Part shown: in pieces, positions 9,216 through 17,215 of the stretch
Layout of the letters: every line of letters starts with the position of its first letter
How positions within the stretch are numbered: position 1 is the first letter of the stretch
From: Marinomonas rhizomae
GTDB taxonomy: Bacteria > Pseudomonadota > Gammaproteobacteria > Pseudomonadales > Marinomonadaceae
Direction of reading: 5' to 3'
NCBI RefSeq assembly: GCF_003315485.1
Contig: NZ_QNSE01000005.1
Span: 248,001-312,000 of the forward strand
Length of the DNA stretch: 64,000 bases
Program-made: the position numbers and the translations under genes
The notes under the pieces: model-generated
What the model saw: the letters and a program-made list of their open reading frames with translations, nothing else
Told to the model about the DNA's origin: nothing
Database searches by the model: none

Positions 9216-10118
9216 ATGATTAGAGATACTAGAGACCTTCTTGATCCCACATCCGAGAGAGAACTTGCTTTTTATTCTGACTATTTGTTAAAAAACATCC
9301 GAAGTGCATCTTTAAAAAATCTACGTGGAAACTCGCAAGAAGAACGCGTTAAAAAGCTAAATGAAGAACTAGAAAACTTAATCATTAAAAAGCGAGCTCC
9401 GCAGAACTTTGCCACTCAAATACGTACTGCCTTTAAAGCAAGCCAGCTTCCTTCCAATTATTTCCGCTGGATAGATAAAAAAGACGAAAGACTATGTAAT
9501 TGGGCATGGAGTTATTTAAAAACCCTTACAAAAAGCTCAGAACTAGAAACACACCCAACAAAAGAAAATCCGTTCTCCTTACTCTCAGAAAAGCCATTCA
9601 ATACAGAAAGAACTAACTCTGCAGATAGATATTTAGATATTTTGGACGCTTTTTATAAGGGCGAAGCCGATACTCAACAACAGCAAAACCTACTCGAAGA
9701 ATTGAAAATAAAATGGCAGGAAATTCGTTTTAACGAGACCATCGTAAATTGGCTGGAAGAAAATAATCCAGCACAATGGGTCTGGGCTTGGTCTTATCTG
9801 CAGAACATCACTCAAAGACCCCTTAAACAGGCTTGGATTCCGAGTACAGAAGCAGAAAAAAAAGCCGCAGTTATTGCTACTATTGATTTATCTGATAACG
9901 TAGACCGCAAGGCATTAATCATTGATAAAATGAAAAAAGCTTGGAGCCAGAAAAAGTTTCGTGAAAAATCGAGCGGTAGAAAACCCTACAGCATCAGCAT
10001 GACGCTCAATACTAAGCAAAAGCTAAATGCACTGGCTGAAGAAAAAAATATGAAAATCAACGAGATGGTTGAGCATTTAGTAAGGAATGAATATAAAAAG
10101 CGTGACTCCAACGAATAA
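9216..10118 (+). CDS. MatP-like protein with C-terminal ribbon-helix-helix domain
   Basis: A 300-residue protein I do not recognise with certainty. Its last 55 residues (RKPYSISMTLNTKQKLNALA, then KNMKINEMVEHLVRNEY) have the pattern of a ribbon-helix-helix DNA-binding domain. They are preceded by a basic MKKAWSQKKF segment that resembles the region before the RHH domain of MatP, the Ter macrodomain organiser. Two internal copies of a W-rich motif (FRWIDKKDERLCNWAWSYL near 87-105, and NWLEENNPAQWVWAWSYL near 178-195) suggest an internal duplication. E. coli MatP has about 150 residues, so this would be a doubled or extended form. It is soluble and charged, with no signal peptide. Alternative: an unrelated RHH regulator. 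Confidence 0.5.
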   Translation: MIRDTRDLLDPTSERELAFYSDYLLKNIRSASLKNLRGNSQEERVKKLNEELENLIIKKRAPQNFATQIRTAFKASQLPSNYFRWIDKKDERLCNWAWSYLKTLTKSSELETHPTKENPFSLLSEKPFNTERTNSADRYLDILDAFYKGEADTQQQQNLLEELKIKWQEIRFNETIVNWLEENNPAQWVWAWSYLQNITQRPLKQAWIPSTEAEKKAAVIATIDLSDNVDRKALIIDKMKKAWSQKKFREKSSGRKPYSISMTLNTKQKLNALAEEKNMKINEMVEHLVRNEYKKRDSNE

Positions 10119-10223
10119 CCTTGTTAATTGCAAGGTAGAAATGATTCCGCTACATCAGCGATCAAGTCTATTTTCTATTTCTGGTAGTTTCATTTGTCAC
10201 CTAATCACTGTATAACGAGCCGC

Positions 10224-11081
10224 ATGAAAATCCCTAAAAGAATACAACCACTCATCGAAGATGGCTTAGTAGACGAAGTTCTTCGACAATTAATGAGCGG
10301 AAAAGAAGCGACTGTCTACGTGGTACGCTGTGGATCAGAGATCCGTTGCGCAAAAGTATATAAAGAAGCAGGTAAACGCAGCTTTAAACAAGCCGTGCAA
10401 TATCGTGAAGGCAGAAAAGTCCGCAATAGCCGTCGCTCTAGAGCAATGGAAAAAGGCTCTAAGTTTGGCCGAGATGAACAAGAAAACCTTTGGCAAAATG
10501 CTGAAGTGGATGCCTTGTATCGATTAGCCGCTGCTGGCGTTCGTGCACCAACACCTTATGGCTGCTTTGATGGTGTCTTACTGATGGAGTTAGTTACAGA
10601 TGATAGCGGTGAAGTCGCACCTCGTCTTAACGATGTAGTACTGACAGAGGAACAAGCCAAGCACGACCACGATATCATTATCAAAGATATTGTCCGCATG
10701 TTATGCGCGGGTTTGATCCATGGTGATTTATCCGAATTTAACGTATTAGTCGATTCTCATGGTCCTGTCATTATAGATTTGCCTCAAGCTGTTGATGCTG
10801 CAGCAAACAATAATGCCGAATGGATGTTAGAACGCGACATAAATAACATGCGTAATTATTATGGTATGTTCGCTCCAGAACTTCTTGAAACAAAATACGC
10901 CAAAGAAATATGGGCGCTATTTGAAGCCGGAAAATTAACGCCTCACACAGAACTAACAGGCTTATTTGACGAACCAATAGAAGAAGCCGATGTTGATTCC
11001 GTATTACAAGAAATCCAAGATGCCTTCGAAGAAGAACAAGATCGCCTAGCTCGTATCAATAGTTCAAATGACGAAGATTAA
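10224..11081 (+). CDS. RIO-family atypical serine protein kinase
   Basis: Bacterial RIO1-type kinase of 285 residues. The ATP-binding region is MSGKEATVYVV, with the phosphate-anchoring lysine in CAKVYKE near residue 44. The catalytic loop is HGDLSEFNVLV (Asp near 166, Asn near 171), and the metal-binding aspartate is in VIIDLPQAVD (near 184; RIO kinases usually have IDxPQ here). The tail is very acidic. I chose ATG 10224 (MKIPKRIQPL) over an upstream TTG at 10194, because family members begin at that sequence. Known RIO kinases act in ribosome maturation in eukaryotes and archaea; the bacterial role is not established. Confidence 0.88.
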   Translation: MKIPKRIQPLIEDGLVDEVLRQLMSGKEATVYVVRCGSEIRCAKVYKEAGKRSFKQAVQYREGRKVRNSRRSRAMEKGSKFGRDEQENLWQNAEVDALYRLAAAGVRAPTPYGCFDGVLLMELVTDDSGEVAPRLNDVVLTEEQAKHDHDIIIKDIVRMLCAGLIHGDLSEFNVLVDSHGPVIIDLPQAVDAAANNNAEWMLERDINNMRNYYGMFAPELLETKYAKEIWALFEAGKLTPHTELTGLFDEPIEEADVDSVLQEIQDAFEEEQDRLARINSSNDED

Positions 11082-11110
11082 TACGCCATAGTGGATACAG
11101 TTTTTCTAAA

Positions 11111-11680
11111 TTAACCTAAGAGAGCAACAGCCATCGTTTTTGCTCTCTTAGCGGCATCCAAGTCACCTGCTACATACGCCTGTGCAATAGCCCCTTCTTT
11201 TAGCACGCTGATACTTTGCGCTAAATCAGCCGCAGCCAATTCAGACGAACAACTCACAAGATTTGCCTGAATAAAAGACGTGATATTCTGCTTATGACGC
11301 TGACATAAATCATTAACAACATGATCAGAAAATTCACCATTCGCTTTCACAAAAAAGCAGCCTTTAAATGGTGATAGCAATTCCACTCTGTCATGAAACC
11401 AATCATCAAGTGCATCAAACAAAGCCAAAACAGCTGTTTTTCCATCTCCTGCAGTCATCATTCTTGCTGTCAGCCAATCCATAAATATCTGGTCGCGGTA
11501 AATCAATACAGCCTCAAGCAAGGCATCTTTACTGCTAAAGTGGTGGTAAAGCGTTTTTTTAGCCACACCCGTTTCAGACAAAATTCGGTTTATTCCCACC
11601 GCATGAATACCATGCTGATAAAAAAGCCTAAACGCGGCATGAATTAATAAGTCAGGTTTCGTCACTTCTCTCTCCCTCAT
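11111..11680 (-). CDS. TetR family transcriptional repressor
   Basis: A 190-residue TetR regulator. The N-terminal helix-turn-helix is clear (LIHAAFRLFYQHGIHAVGIN, then GVAKKTLYHHFSSKDALLEAV, about residues 8-50). The C-terminal half resembles the AcuR/YxaF-like ligand-binding part (KGCFFVKANGEF). I start it at ATG 11680 (MREREVTKPDLL) rather than further upstream. It is divergent from the HPP-family gene, and two near-identical palindromes lie in the shared promoter, so it probably represses itself and that gene. The inducer is unknown. Confidence 0.88.
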   Translation of the reverse strand: MREREVTKPDLLIHAAFRLFYQHGIHAVGINRILSETGVAKKTLYHHFSSKDALLEAVLIYRDQIFMDWLTARMMTAGDGKTAVLALFDALDDWFHDRVELLSPFKGCFFVKANGEFSDHVVNDLCQRHKQNITSFIQANLVSCSSELAAADLAQSISVLKEGAIAQAYVAGDLDAAKRAKTMAVALLG

Positions 11681-11703
11681 TGAAAAAGAATATTGACATG
11701 AGT

Positions 11704-11742
11704 AAACCGATTTGTCTACCATGAAAAAAGACAGATCGGTCT
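11704..11742. promoter_or_regulatory. Twin TetR-type operators in the divergent promoter
   Basis: Two 14-base palindrome-like sites spaced 25 bases apart: AAACCGATTTGTCT at 11704-11717 and AGACAGATCGGTCT at 11729-11742. The second is palindromic except at one base pair. Both are followed by ACCAT, so they also read as a direct repeat. Position between the tetR gene and its divergent neighbour supports operator function. Confidence 0.7.
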
Positions 11743-11786
11743 ACCATTGTTTTTCAGCATAAAACTGCACCTAGAGGAATTCACTC

Positions 11787-12284
11787 ATGCTATCCAACTT
11801 TTTTACGTCATTTTATCAATCAAGGTTTTTCCCCATTTGCCTAGCAGGAGCTGGAGCAACACTGTGTATTTTTATGATTGCTCAAGGTGCTCAGCTTGCA
11901 CCAGAGTACCTGGGTATCATGGCACCTTTTGGTGCAACCATGGTTATTCTCTTTGCCTTACCACAAAGCCCTTTAGCACAGCCAAAGAATATTCTCGTCG
12001 GTCATCTACTGACAACAACCATAGGACTGATCAGCTTACAATTTTGGGAGGTGACACCAGTCTCAATGGCGGTAAGTGTTGGCCTCGGTGTTGCCTTGAT
12101 GATGCTAACCAACACGCTACACCCGCCAGCAGGCGCTAACCCACTTCTAGTGATATCCATCAATGCGTCATGGGGTTTTTTACTCTCACCGGTTCTATCT
12201 GGATGCTTGCTTATTATTCTATTTGGTTGGTTTTATCATAACTGGGTCTCACGCATTGGCTACCCAATAAAACCCTCTAAGTAA
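11787..12284 (+). CDS. HPP-family integral membrane protein
   Basis: A 165-residue membrane protein with four to five hydrophobic helices and the signature LHPPAGANP (about residues 110-118) that names the HPP family. Some members are reported in nitrite transport in plastids and cyanobacteria; here the substrate is unknown. The start ATG has GAGGAATTC upstream as ribosome binding site. It is divergent from the TetR gene and likely under its control. Confidence 0.85.
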   Translation: MLSNFFTSFYQSRFFPICLAGAGATLCIFMIAQGAQLAPEYLGIMAPFGATMVILFALPQSPLAQPKNILVGHLLTTTIGLISLQFWEVTPVSMAVSVGLGVALMMLTNTLHPPAGANPLLVISINASWGFLLSPVLSGCLLIILFGWFYHNWVSRIGYPIKPSK

Positions 12285-12298
12285 ATGAAATACAGGAT

Positions 12299-12339
12299 GG
12301 CCAGAGGTTTATAGGATTTTTTGCAGCTGGCTCTTTTTT
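12299..12339 (+). terminator. Probable terminator after the HPP gene
   Basis: GGCCAG (12299-12304) pairs with CTGGCT (12327-12332, one G-U pair), followed by CTTTTTTA. The stem is short and the loop is long, so confidence is moderate. Confidence 0.5.
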
Positions 12340-12410
12340 AACCAAACGTTTCATGTATAATTCCGCTCCGCATTTGACCTTATGGTCAGACGTCTAAATA
12401 GAAAACGCTG

Positions 12411-12439
12411 AAAGTTCGTCAATCAAAAACGAACTTTTT
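12411..12439 (+). promoter_or_regulatory. Leader hairpin just upstream of the preQ1 riboswitch
   Basis: AAAGTTCGT (12411-12419) pairs perfectly with ACGAACTTT (12429-12437), followed by TTTTA. It could be a weak intrinsic terminator or a leader structure in the yhhQ transcript. A candidate TATAAT at 12356-12361 would place it inside the leader. Confidence 0.45.
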
Positions 12440-12441
12440 AA

Positions 12442-12475
12442 TTTGGGTTCCCTCACCCCAAGCAAACGAAAAAGG
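12442..12475 (+). promoter_or_regulatory. preQ1-I riboswitch controlling yhhQ translation
   Basis: A compact H-type pseudoknot candidate. P1 is TTGGG (12443-12447) with CCCAA (12457-12461). The loop TTCCCTCAC contains CCT (12451-12453), able to pair with AGG (12473-12475) at the end of an A-rich tail. Size, P1 sequence, A-rich tail and final AAGG closely follow the known translational preQ1-I aptamer of Thermoanaerobacter tengcongensis. The AGG that closes the pseudoknot is also the Shine-Dalgarno, 7 bases before the yhhQ start. The queuosine precursor should therefore shut off synthesis of its own importer. Confidence 0.8.
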
Positions 12476-12482
12476 TCACAAT

Positions 12483-13148
12483 ATGAGTACGTTCACACCT
12501 GAGCAAAAAGGCAAGGCACTCTGCTACCTTGCCATGTTTCACCTACTAATCATTGCTTCAAGCAATTATCTAGTACAAATACCCTTCACCCTTGCTGGTT
12601 TTCACACTACATGGGGCGCATTTACCTTTCCTTTTATCTTTTTGGCAACAGATCTAACCGTAAGAATCTTTGGCGCCGCTTTAGCACGAAAAATCATCTT
12701 CCTAGTGATGATTCCCTCTTTAATCGTGTCTTATGTGCTGTCGGTAGTATTTGCGCAAGGACAGTTTCAAGGATTCGGGGCACTCGCATCATTCAACGAG
12801 TTTGTCGGACGTATTGCCATAGCAAGTTTAATGGCTTACTTGTTGGGTCAAATTCTTGATATTCAGGTATTTAACCGACTTAGACAACTAAAAGCATGGT
12901 GGATCGCGCCCGCCGCTTCAACTGTATTTGGTAATGGACTAGATACCTTGGCATTCTTTGGGATCGCTTTCTACCAAAGCCCAGATGCATTTATGGCAGA
13001 ACATTGGCAAGCCATTGCACTGGCTGATTTTGGCTTTAAGCTAATTATAAGTCTTGGATTATTTATTCCAATGTATGGCGTACTATTGAATTATCTAATA
13101 AAGAGGATTACCTCAGTCAAACCAGACTTTACCGCAGCGAACGCATAA
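12483..13148 (+). CDS. yhhQ: Queuosine-precursor (preQ0/preQ1) transporter YhhQ
   Basis: A 221-residue VUT/YhhQ (COG1738) membrane protein with six to seven helices. Typical motifs are visible: WGAFTFPFIFLATDLTVRIFG, FNEFVGRIAIASLMAYLLGQ, and STVFGNGLDTLAFFGIAF with the conserved Asn/Asp. It imports 7-cyano- or 7-aminomethyl-7-deazaguanine for tRNA queuosine synthesis. The preQ1-I-like element directly in front matches this role and agrees with known regulation of COG1738 genes. A long hairpin terminator follows. Confidence 0.92.
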   Translation: MSTFTPEQKGKALCYLAMFHLLIIASSNYLVQIPFTLAGFHTTWGAFTFPFIFLATDLTVRIFGAALARKIIFLVMIPSLIVSYVLSVVFAQGQFQGFGALASFNEFVGRIAIASLMAYLLGQILDIQVFNRLRQLKAWWIAPAASTVFGNGLDTLAFFGIAFYQSPDAFMAEHWQAIALADFGFKLIISLGLFIPMYGVLLNYLIKRITSVKPDFTAANA

Positions 13149-13171
13149 ACTTTTCTAGCTCGTTGCAACTT

Positions 13172-13205
13172 ATGAAGAGTCTATTTTAAAAAATAGACTC
13201 TTCAT
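13172..13205. terminator. Bidirectional terminator between convergent genes
   Basis: A 16-base perfect inverted repeat with a two-base centre: ATGAAGAGTCTATTTT on the left, its complement on the right. A/T runs near the centre and flanks allow it to serve both yhhQ (+) and the ygjP-like gene (-). Confidence 0.75.
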
Positions 13206-13231
13206 TTAAATCAGTTTCTGAATCGCACTAC

Positions 13232-13756
13232 TTACCATAAGTCACCAAACCGCTCTCGATGACTTAAATATAAACGCAGATCGAATTCTAACTGATGGTA
13301 AGCGGGCTCCATATAACAGCACAGCTTATAAAAGGCTTTGTTATGCTCCTTTTCTTTAAGATGTGCCAGCTCATGCACCAAAATCATCTTTAATAGAGGC
13401 TCAGGAATCCGTCGGAACAGAGACGAAATACGAATCTCGTTTTTCGCTTTTAATTTGCGGCCCTGCATTCTAGACACAAAAGTATGTAACCCCAGAGCAT
13501 TATTGATGATATGTATTTTATCGTCATAAATGACTTTGCTGATTGGTGGGGAACTACGCATAAACTCATTTTTGAGGTCCATTACATACTCATACAAAGC
13601 ACGAGTTCCGTTAAGGTCATGAACATTAGGGTATTTTTGCAGCAGCCAAGTGCCGGATTTCTGAGACTCCAGCAGATCTTTAGCCTGTCGCTGAACCTGA
13701 GCACTATAAGCACCAAGATAGTTTTTCACGTCATTAACTTGACCATTCTGGCTCAT
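13232..13756 (-). CDS. YgjP-type (DUF45) zinc metallohydrolase
   Basis: A 174-residue cytosolic protein of the YgjP/WLM-SprT-like metallopeptidase group. The zinc motif HELAHLKEKEH lies near residues 128-138 (HExxH plus a third His), preceded by the conserved RRIPEPLLKMILVHE helix. E. coli YgjP is reported as a UTP pyrophosphatase, but this family is usually annotated as a metal-dependent hydrolase; the actual substrate here is not shown. It is convergent with yhhQ and separated from the upstream cyclase by 65 bases on the other side. Confidence 0.82.
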   Translation of the reverse strand: MSQNGQVNDVKNYLGAYSAQVQRQAKDLLESQKSGTWLLQKYPNVHDLNGTRALYEYVMDLKNEFMRSSPPISKVIYDDKIHIINNALGLHTFVSRMQGRKLKAKNEIRISSLFRRIPEPLLKMILVHELAHLKEKEHNKAFYKLCCYMEPAYHQLEFDLRLYLSHRERFGDLW

Positions 13757-13821
13757 ATATTCTGTCGCTAGGTGACTTACAAGGTCGATAATTTTGGCAG
13801 ACTTAACAAAGAAAAACGAGT

Positions 13822-15231
13822 TTAAAACCGAAAGTTAATAGAACCCTCTACCGAAAAGACACAATTGCGTCCAGCCGCTTTAGATTGATACAAGGCCTTA
13901 TCCGCTTTGTTCAATATATCATCAACTGTTCCGCTGCCATCTTGTCGACAAGCCACGCCCAATGATACTGTAAAAAACACGTTTTGATGATCAAGACTCA
14001 ATACCATACTTGACTCTATCGACGCCCTTAGCCGTTCGGCTATTAATAAAGCCTCATTTTTTTCAGTAAACGGCAGTAAAATAGCAAATTCTTCGCCACC
14101 GATTCGAGCAATAAGGTCATCTCGCCTGAGGATAGACAGGCTCATGCTTGCCAGTTTTTGCAGCACTAAATCCCCAGTTTTATGACCAAATTGATCGTTT
14201 ATTTTTTTGAAATGGTCTACGTCCATCATTAAAATAGCAAATGGTGAGTGATCGTCTATCGACTTATTAATAAGCACTTCGCATTGCTGAAAAAAGTACC
14301 CCCTATTTGCTAACTCAGTTAAATGATCAAAATCCGCTTTTTTTTGAAGAGCTTCTTGTGCTCGAAAACTTTCGATCGCGATGCTTGCCAAATGACTCGC
14401 AAAATTAATCAACTCAAAATCTTTTTCAGAAGGCGCTGAAACTGAGCGTTTATAAATAGCAAAAGTACCTAATAAGTCCCCTTTAGACGACATAATAGGG
14501 TCAGACCAACACGCTGCAACCTCGGCTTGACGAGCAAGTTGCGTATAATCTTTCCAATAAGGATGTACATAAATATCTTCAACAATGACTCGCTGTCCTA
14601 AATACGCAGCCGTACCACACGACCCAACATTTAAGCCCACTTTCACACCATCAATGGCCTGATTATAAATATCGGGGAAGTCAGGAGCCGCACCTAACCT
14701 TAGACATTGCTCGTCTTTATCAAACAACAACACACTGCATAAAGAAAGTGGGCTTTCTTGTTGGATCTGCTTAACAATCACCTTAAGAATATCTTTTAGT
14801 GCAGAACTTTTTGCGACCATCTCCAACATATTACTTCGAGCACGCAATCGCTCTTCCGCCACCCAATGATCTGTTACATCGTTAAAATACCAAAGCTGTT
14901 TATCCCCAATTGTGGAAAAACACATCTTAATATGTCTCACAGAGTTATCTTTACAAAAGAGCGTCGCTTTTAAATCAGGAGCAGAGACATCACTACGGTA
15001 TTCTTCAATCCAAGGAGCAATAATGTTTTGATAATATTCGCGATGAGGGGAAATACGTAAAAGCCAAGTTTCGACATCAAGAATGTCATCCAAAGCAAAA
15101 CCAAAAAGCTCATTAAATGCTTTATTGATATATTCAATACGACCAGAGGACAAACTCGACCAACTAACAGCAATTGGTGTGGTATTCAGAATATCCTCTA
15201 ATCGAACATCATTGTTCTGGCTGTCTTTCAT
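13822..15231 (-). CDS. PAS-GAF diguanylate cyclase
   Basis: A 469-residue soluble c-di-GMP synthase. A PAS domain (about 10-125; ITPIAVSWSSLS-like start, DITERK-like linker) is followed by a GAF domain (about 150-290; LGSCGTAAYLGQRVIVEDI, then a CWSDPI motif like that in GAF sensors) and a GGDEF domain from about 300. The catalytic motif is RIGGEEF near 374-380. An I-site RRDD sits at the right spacing upstream (about 366-369), so unlike the two other complete cyclases here this enzyme should be feedback inhibited. No membrane segment is seen. It lies alone between two other minus-strand units. Confidence 0.9.
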   Translation of the reverse strand: MKDSQNNDVRLEDILNTTPIAVSWSSLSSGRIEYINKAFNELFGFALDDILDVETWLLRISPHREYYQNIIAPWIEEYRSDVSAPDLKATLFCKDNSVRHIKMCFSTIGDKQLWYFNDVTDHWVAEERLRARSNMLEMVAKSSALKDILKVIVKQIQQESPLSLCSVLLFDKDEQCLRLGAAPDFPDIYNQAIDGVKVGLNVGSCGTAAYLGQRVIVEDIYVHPYWKDYTQLARQAEVAACWSDPIMSSKGDLLGTFAIYKRSVSAPSEKDFELINFASHLASIAIESFRAQEALQKKADFDHLTELANRGYFFQQCEVLINKSIDDHSPFAILMMDVDHFKKINDQFGHKTGDLVLQKLASMSLSILRRDDLIARIGGEEFAILLPFTEKNEALLIAERLRASIESSMVLSLDHQNVFFTVSLGVACRQDGSGTVDDILNKADKALYQSKAAGRNCVFSVEGSINFRF

Positions 15232-15360
15232 ACAATATCCGTGGAATAGCGTGTTTAATGCAGAAGTTCATGAACTTGCTGCCTACCAGCTAGTAATACG
15301 GAACAACCTAACAAATAACAAGCGGATGACCCGACCTTTTTGTGTATTTTTTGTACGACC

Positions 15361-16164
15361 CTAGTCAACAGATGCTTGATCTGACTTTCTCTCTTTCTTA
15401 CATAGCCAGTTATGTAATTCCCCCCACAACAGCGGACTCGCTGCCCAAACAAGGTTACCATTTAGCAATCCATCATTATTAAGGAAGCCTGTAATCCGGC
15501 CACCAGCTTCTTCGATTAACAGTAAGCCAGCTAACGCGTCCCAACTATTAAGATGAGATTCGAAATAGCCATGAACCAGCCCTGATGATACATGCGCGAG
15601 CATAAGAGCACCGGCACCAAAGCGTCGATACTCGATATTCTGTTCATCTAACATCAAGATAAGATCACAGTATTCTTGCACAGGCCGACGATTTGAACGC
15701 CCTAAACCAAGCAGCTCCTGACCTTTTTCGGGATCATTAATCTGTAACCGAATGCCATTCAGATACGCTCCTTGGCCTTTCTTGGCACTGAAAAATTCAT
15801 CTCGATCTGGCGCATAGACAAAGCCCATTTGAATCTCATTATTTTTTACATAAGCGACCGAAACACACCAATAATCCATACCTTGAACATAATTGGTGGT
15901 GCCATCAATAGGGTCAATTACCCACACTCCGCTGTTTTTTGCGTTTATTACTTGAGTCAAACCACTCTCTTCGCCTAAAAAGCCATCTTCTGGAAACAAG
16001 GAGCGAATCACTTGCCTTAACTCATCTTCAACCGCTATATCAGCTTGTGAAACAAAATCTTGTCGACCTTTCGTTGTAACTGACAACCCCGATTGACGAA
16101 GGGTTTGAGCGCGCTTACCTGCTTTTCTGATCGCGACTTCTAAAACGTGATAGTCATCTTGCAT
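15361..16164 (-). CDS. Inositol-monophosphatase family sugar/polyol phosphatase
   Basis: A 267-residue Mg-dependent phosphatase. The three metal-binding motifs are intact: GEES near 63, DPIDGTTN near 81-88, and SWDALAGLLLIEEAGG near 218-233. Family members hydrolyse inositol, histidinol, sugar or nucleotide phosphates. It is the last gene of a minus-strand group after an MBL hydrolase and a LacI regulator, divergent from a four-gene ABC importer. This suggests it dephosphorylates something imported by that system (inference). A related enzyme sits in the same company at 53771-54574. Confidence 0.88.
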   Translation of the reverse strand: MQDDYHVLEVAIRKAGKRAQTLRQSGLSVTTKGRQDFVSQADIAVEDELRQVIRSLFPEDGFLGEESGLTQVINAKNSGVWVIDPIDGTTNYVQGMDYWCVSVAYVKNNEIQMGFVYAPDRDEFFSAKKGQGAYLNGIRLQINDPEKGQELLGLGRSNRRPVQEYCDLILMLDEQNIEYRRFGAGALMLAHVSSGLVHGYFESHLNSWDALAGLLLIEEAGGRITGFLNNDGLLNGNLVWAASPLLWGELHNWLCKKERKSDQASVD

Positions 16165-16189
16165 GCTATTTTTTCCTCATCATGTCAGG

Positions 16190-17215
16190 CTAAAAACTTG
16201 GCGACGTATTTCTGATCACCAACTTAACCGGAATTTCTTCAATACATTGATCAATATGCGGATCTTGCCCCCTGGCTTCCAAGCAAGATAAAACACGCTT
16301 CGCAGTTTCCTCGACGTCTTGATGAATCGTCGTTAAGCGATAACTGTATTGCGCGGTTTGCGGCGTATTATCAAAGCCAATAATGTGAAAATCAGTTGGT
16401 GCATCGAAGCCATTTTCTCGCATACCATCTAAAAAGCCGCAGGCCAATTGAGCATTAGCGCAAAACACACCATCGACGGTTTTTCCTTGCGCACAAAACC
16501 GGTGAGCCGCTAGCCTTCCGCCTTCGTAACCATCTATATCAGCGGTAACATGAAGTAAATCGCCCTCATCGCATACGCCTTGTTCAACCATTACCTGACG
16601 AAACATTTCACCACGATTGATACCAGACCATGTGGACTCTCTGTAATTGAGCCACGCAATAGACGAACAACCACTGCGCACAAACTGCTCAGCAACAAGC
16701 AAGGCCGCCATCTTATTATCAGAACAGACAAAATCCACATAAGGGATGTCCATATGACGATTAATGCCTACAACAGGGATATTATGTTGAACGCATTCTT
16801 TGACTAAATCCGCTGGCGGCTGACCAGACGTAACCACAACGCCAGAAACTCGAAATTGTGTAAAACGCCGAATCGTCACTTCCAGCTCATTGGCATCACG
16901 CACTTCTGTGACAAGTGCTTGATAACCTTTTCTTTGGATTTCACTTAACAAACCTTCAAGCAAGCTACTACGAAATGGGTCACTCAGACGCGCTACAACC
17001 ACGCCGATTAGTTGACTACGTTTACGATTTAAACCCTGAGCCAAAAAATTGACTTGGTAACCAAGCTCATTTGCCGCCTGTAATATTTTTTCACGGGTTT
17101 CTCTCGCGACATTGCCTTGATCACTAAACACTCGAGACACCGACGCACGAGACACGCCAGCGAGTTTCGCCACATCTTCAGCAGACGCAGAGCGACTGCG
17201 TCGAGAATTGGTCAC
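16190..17215 (-). CDS. LacI family transcriptional regulator (transport locus 1)
   Basis: A 341-residue LacI/GalR regulator. The HTH and hinge occupy residues about 12-66 (AEDVAKLAGVSRASVSRVFS), followed by a periplasmic-binding-like sensor domain with the usual GVVVTSGQPP, GINRHMDIPYVDFVCSDN and DFHIIGFDNTPQ motifs. It overlaps the MBL gene by four bases (ATGA type), so the two are translationally coupled. Its probable operator is the 14-base palindrome at 18116-18129 in the divergent promoter. It is related in layout to the LacI gene at 48134. Confidence 0.9.
   Translation of the reverse strand: MTNSRRSRSASAEDVAKLAGVSRASVSRVFSDQGNVARETREKILQAANELGYQVNFLAQGLNRKRSQLIGVVVARLSDPFRSSLLEGLLSEIQRKGYQALVTEVRDANELEVTIRRFTQFRVSGVVVTSGQPPADLVKECVQHNIPVVGINRHMDIPYVDFVCSDNKMAALLVAEQFVRSGCSSIAWLNYRESTWSGINRGEMFRQVMVEQGVCDEGDLLHVTADIDGYEGGRLAAHRFCAQGKTVDGVFCANAQLACGFLDGMRENGFDAPTDFHIIGFDNTPQTAQYSYRLTTIHQDVEETAKRVLSCLEARGQDPHIDQCIEEIPVKLVIRNTSPSF

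Noticed and set aside
9216-10118. matS sites in the window to support the MatP reading
   Set aside because: I noticed no GTGAC-N3-GTCAC-like site on reading; this was not an exhaustive search, so it neither supports nor refutes the call.
11747-12139. 130-residue open frame on plus
   Set aside because: Overlaps the HPP-family gene in another frame; composition and sequence (RSSTDNN, SASCTR) are those of a shadow, and the HPP frame has the family signature.
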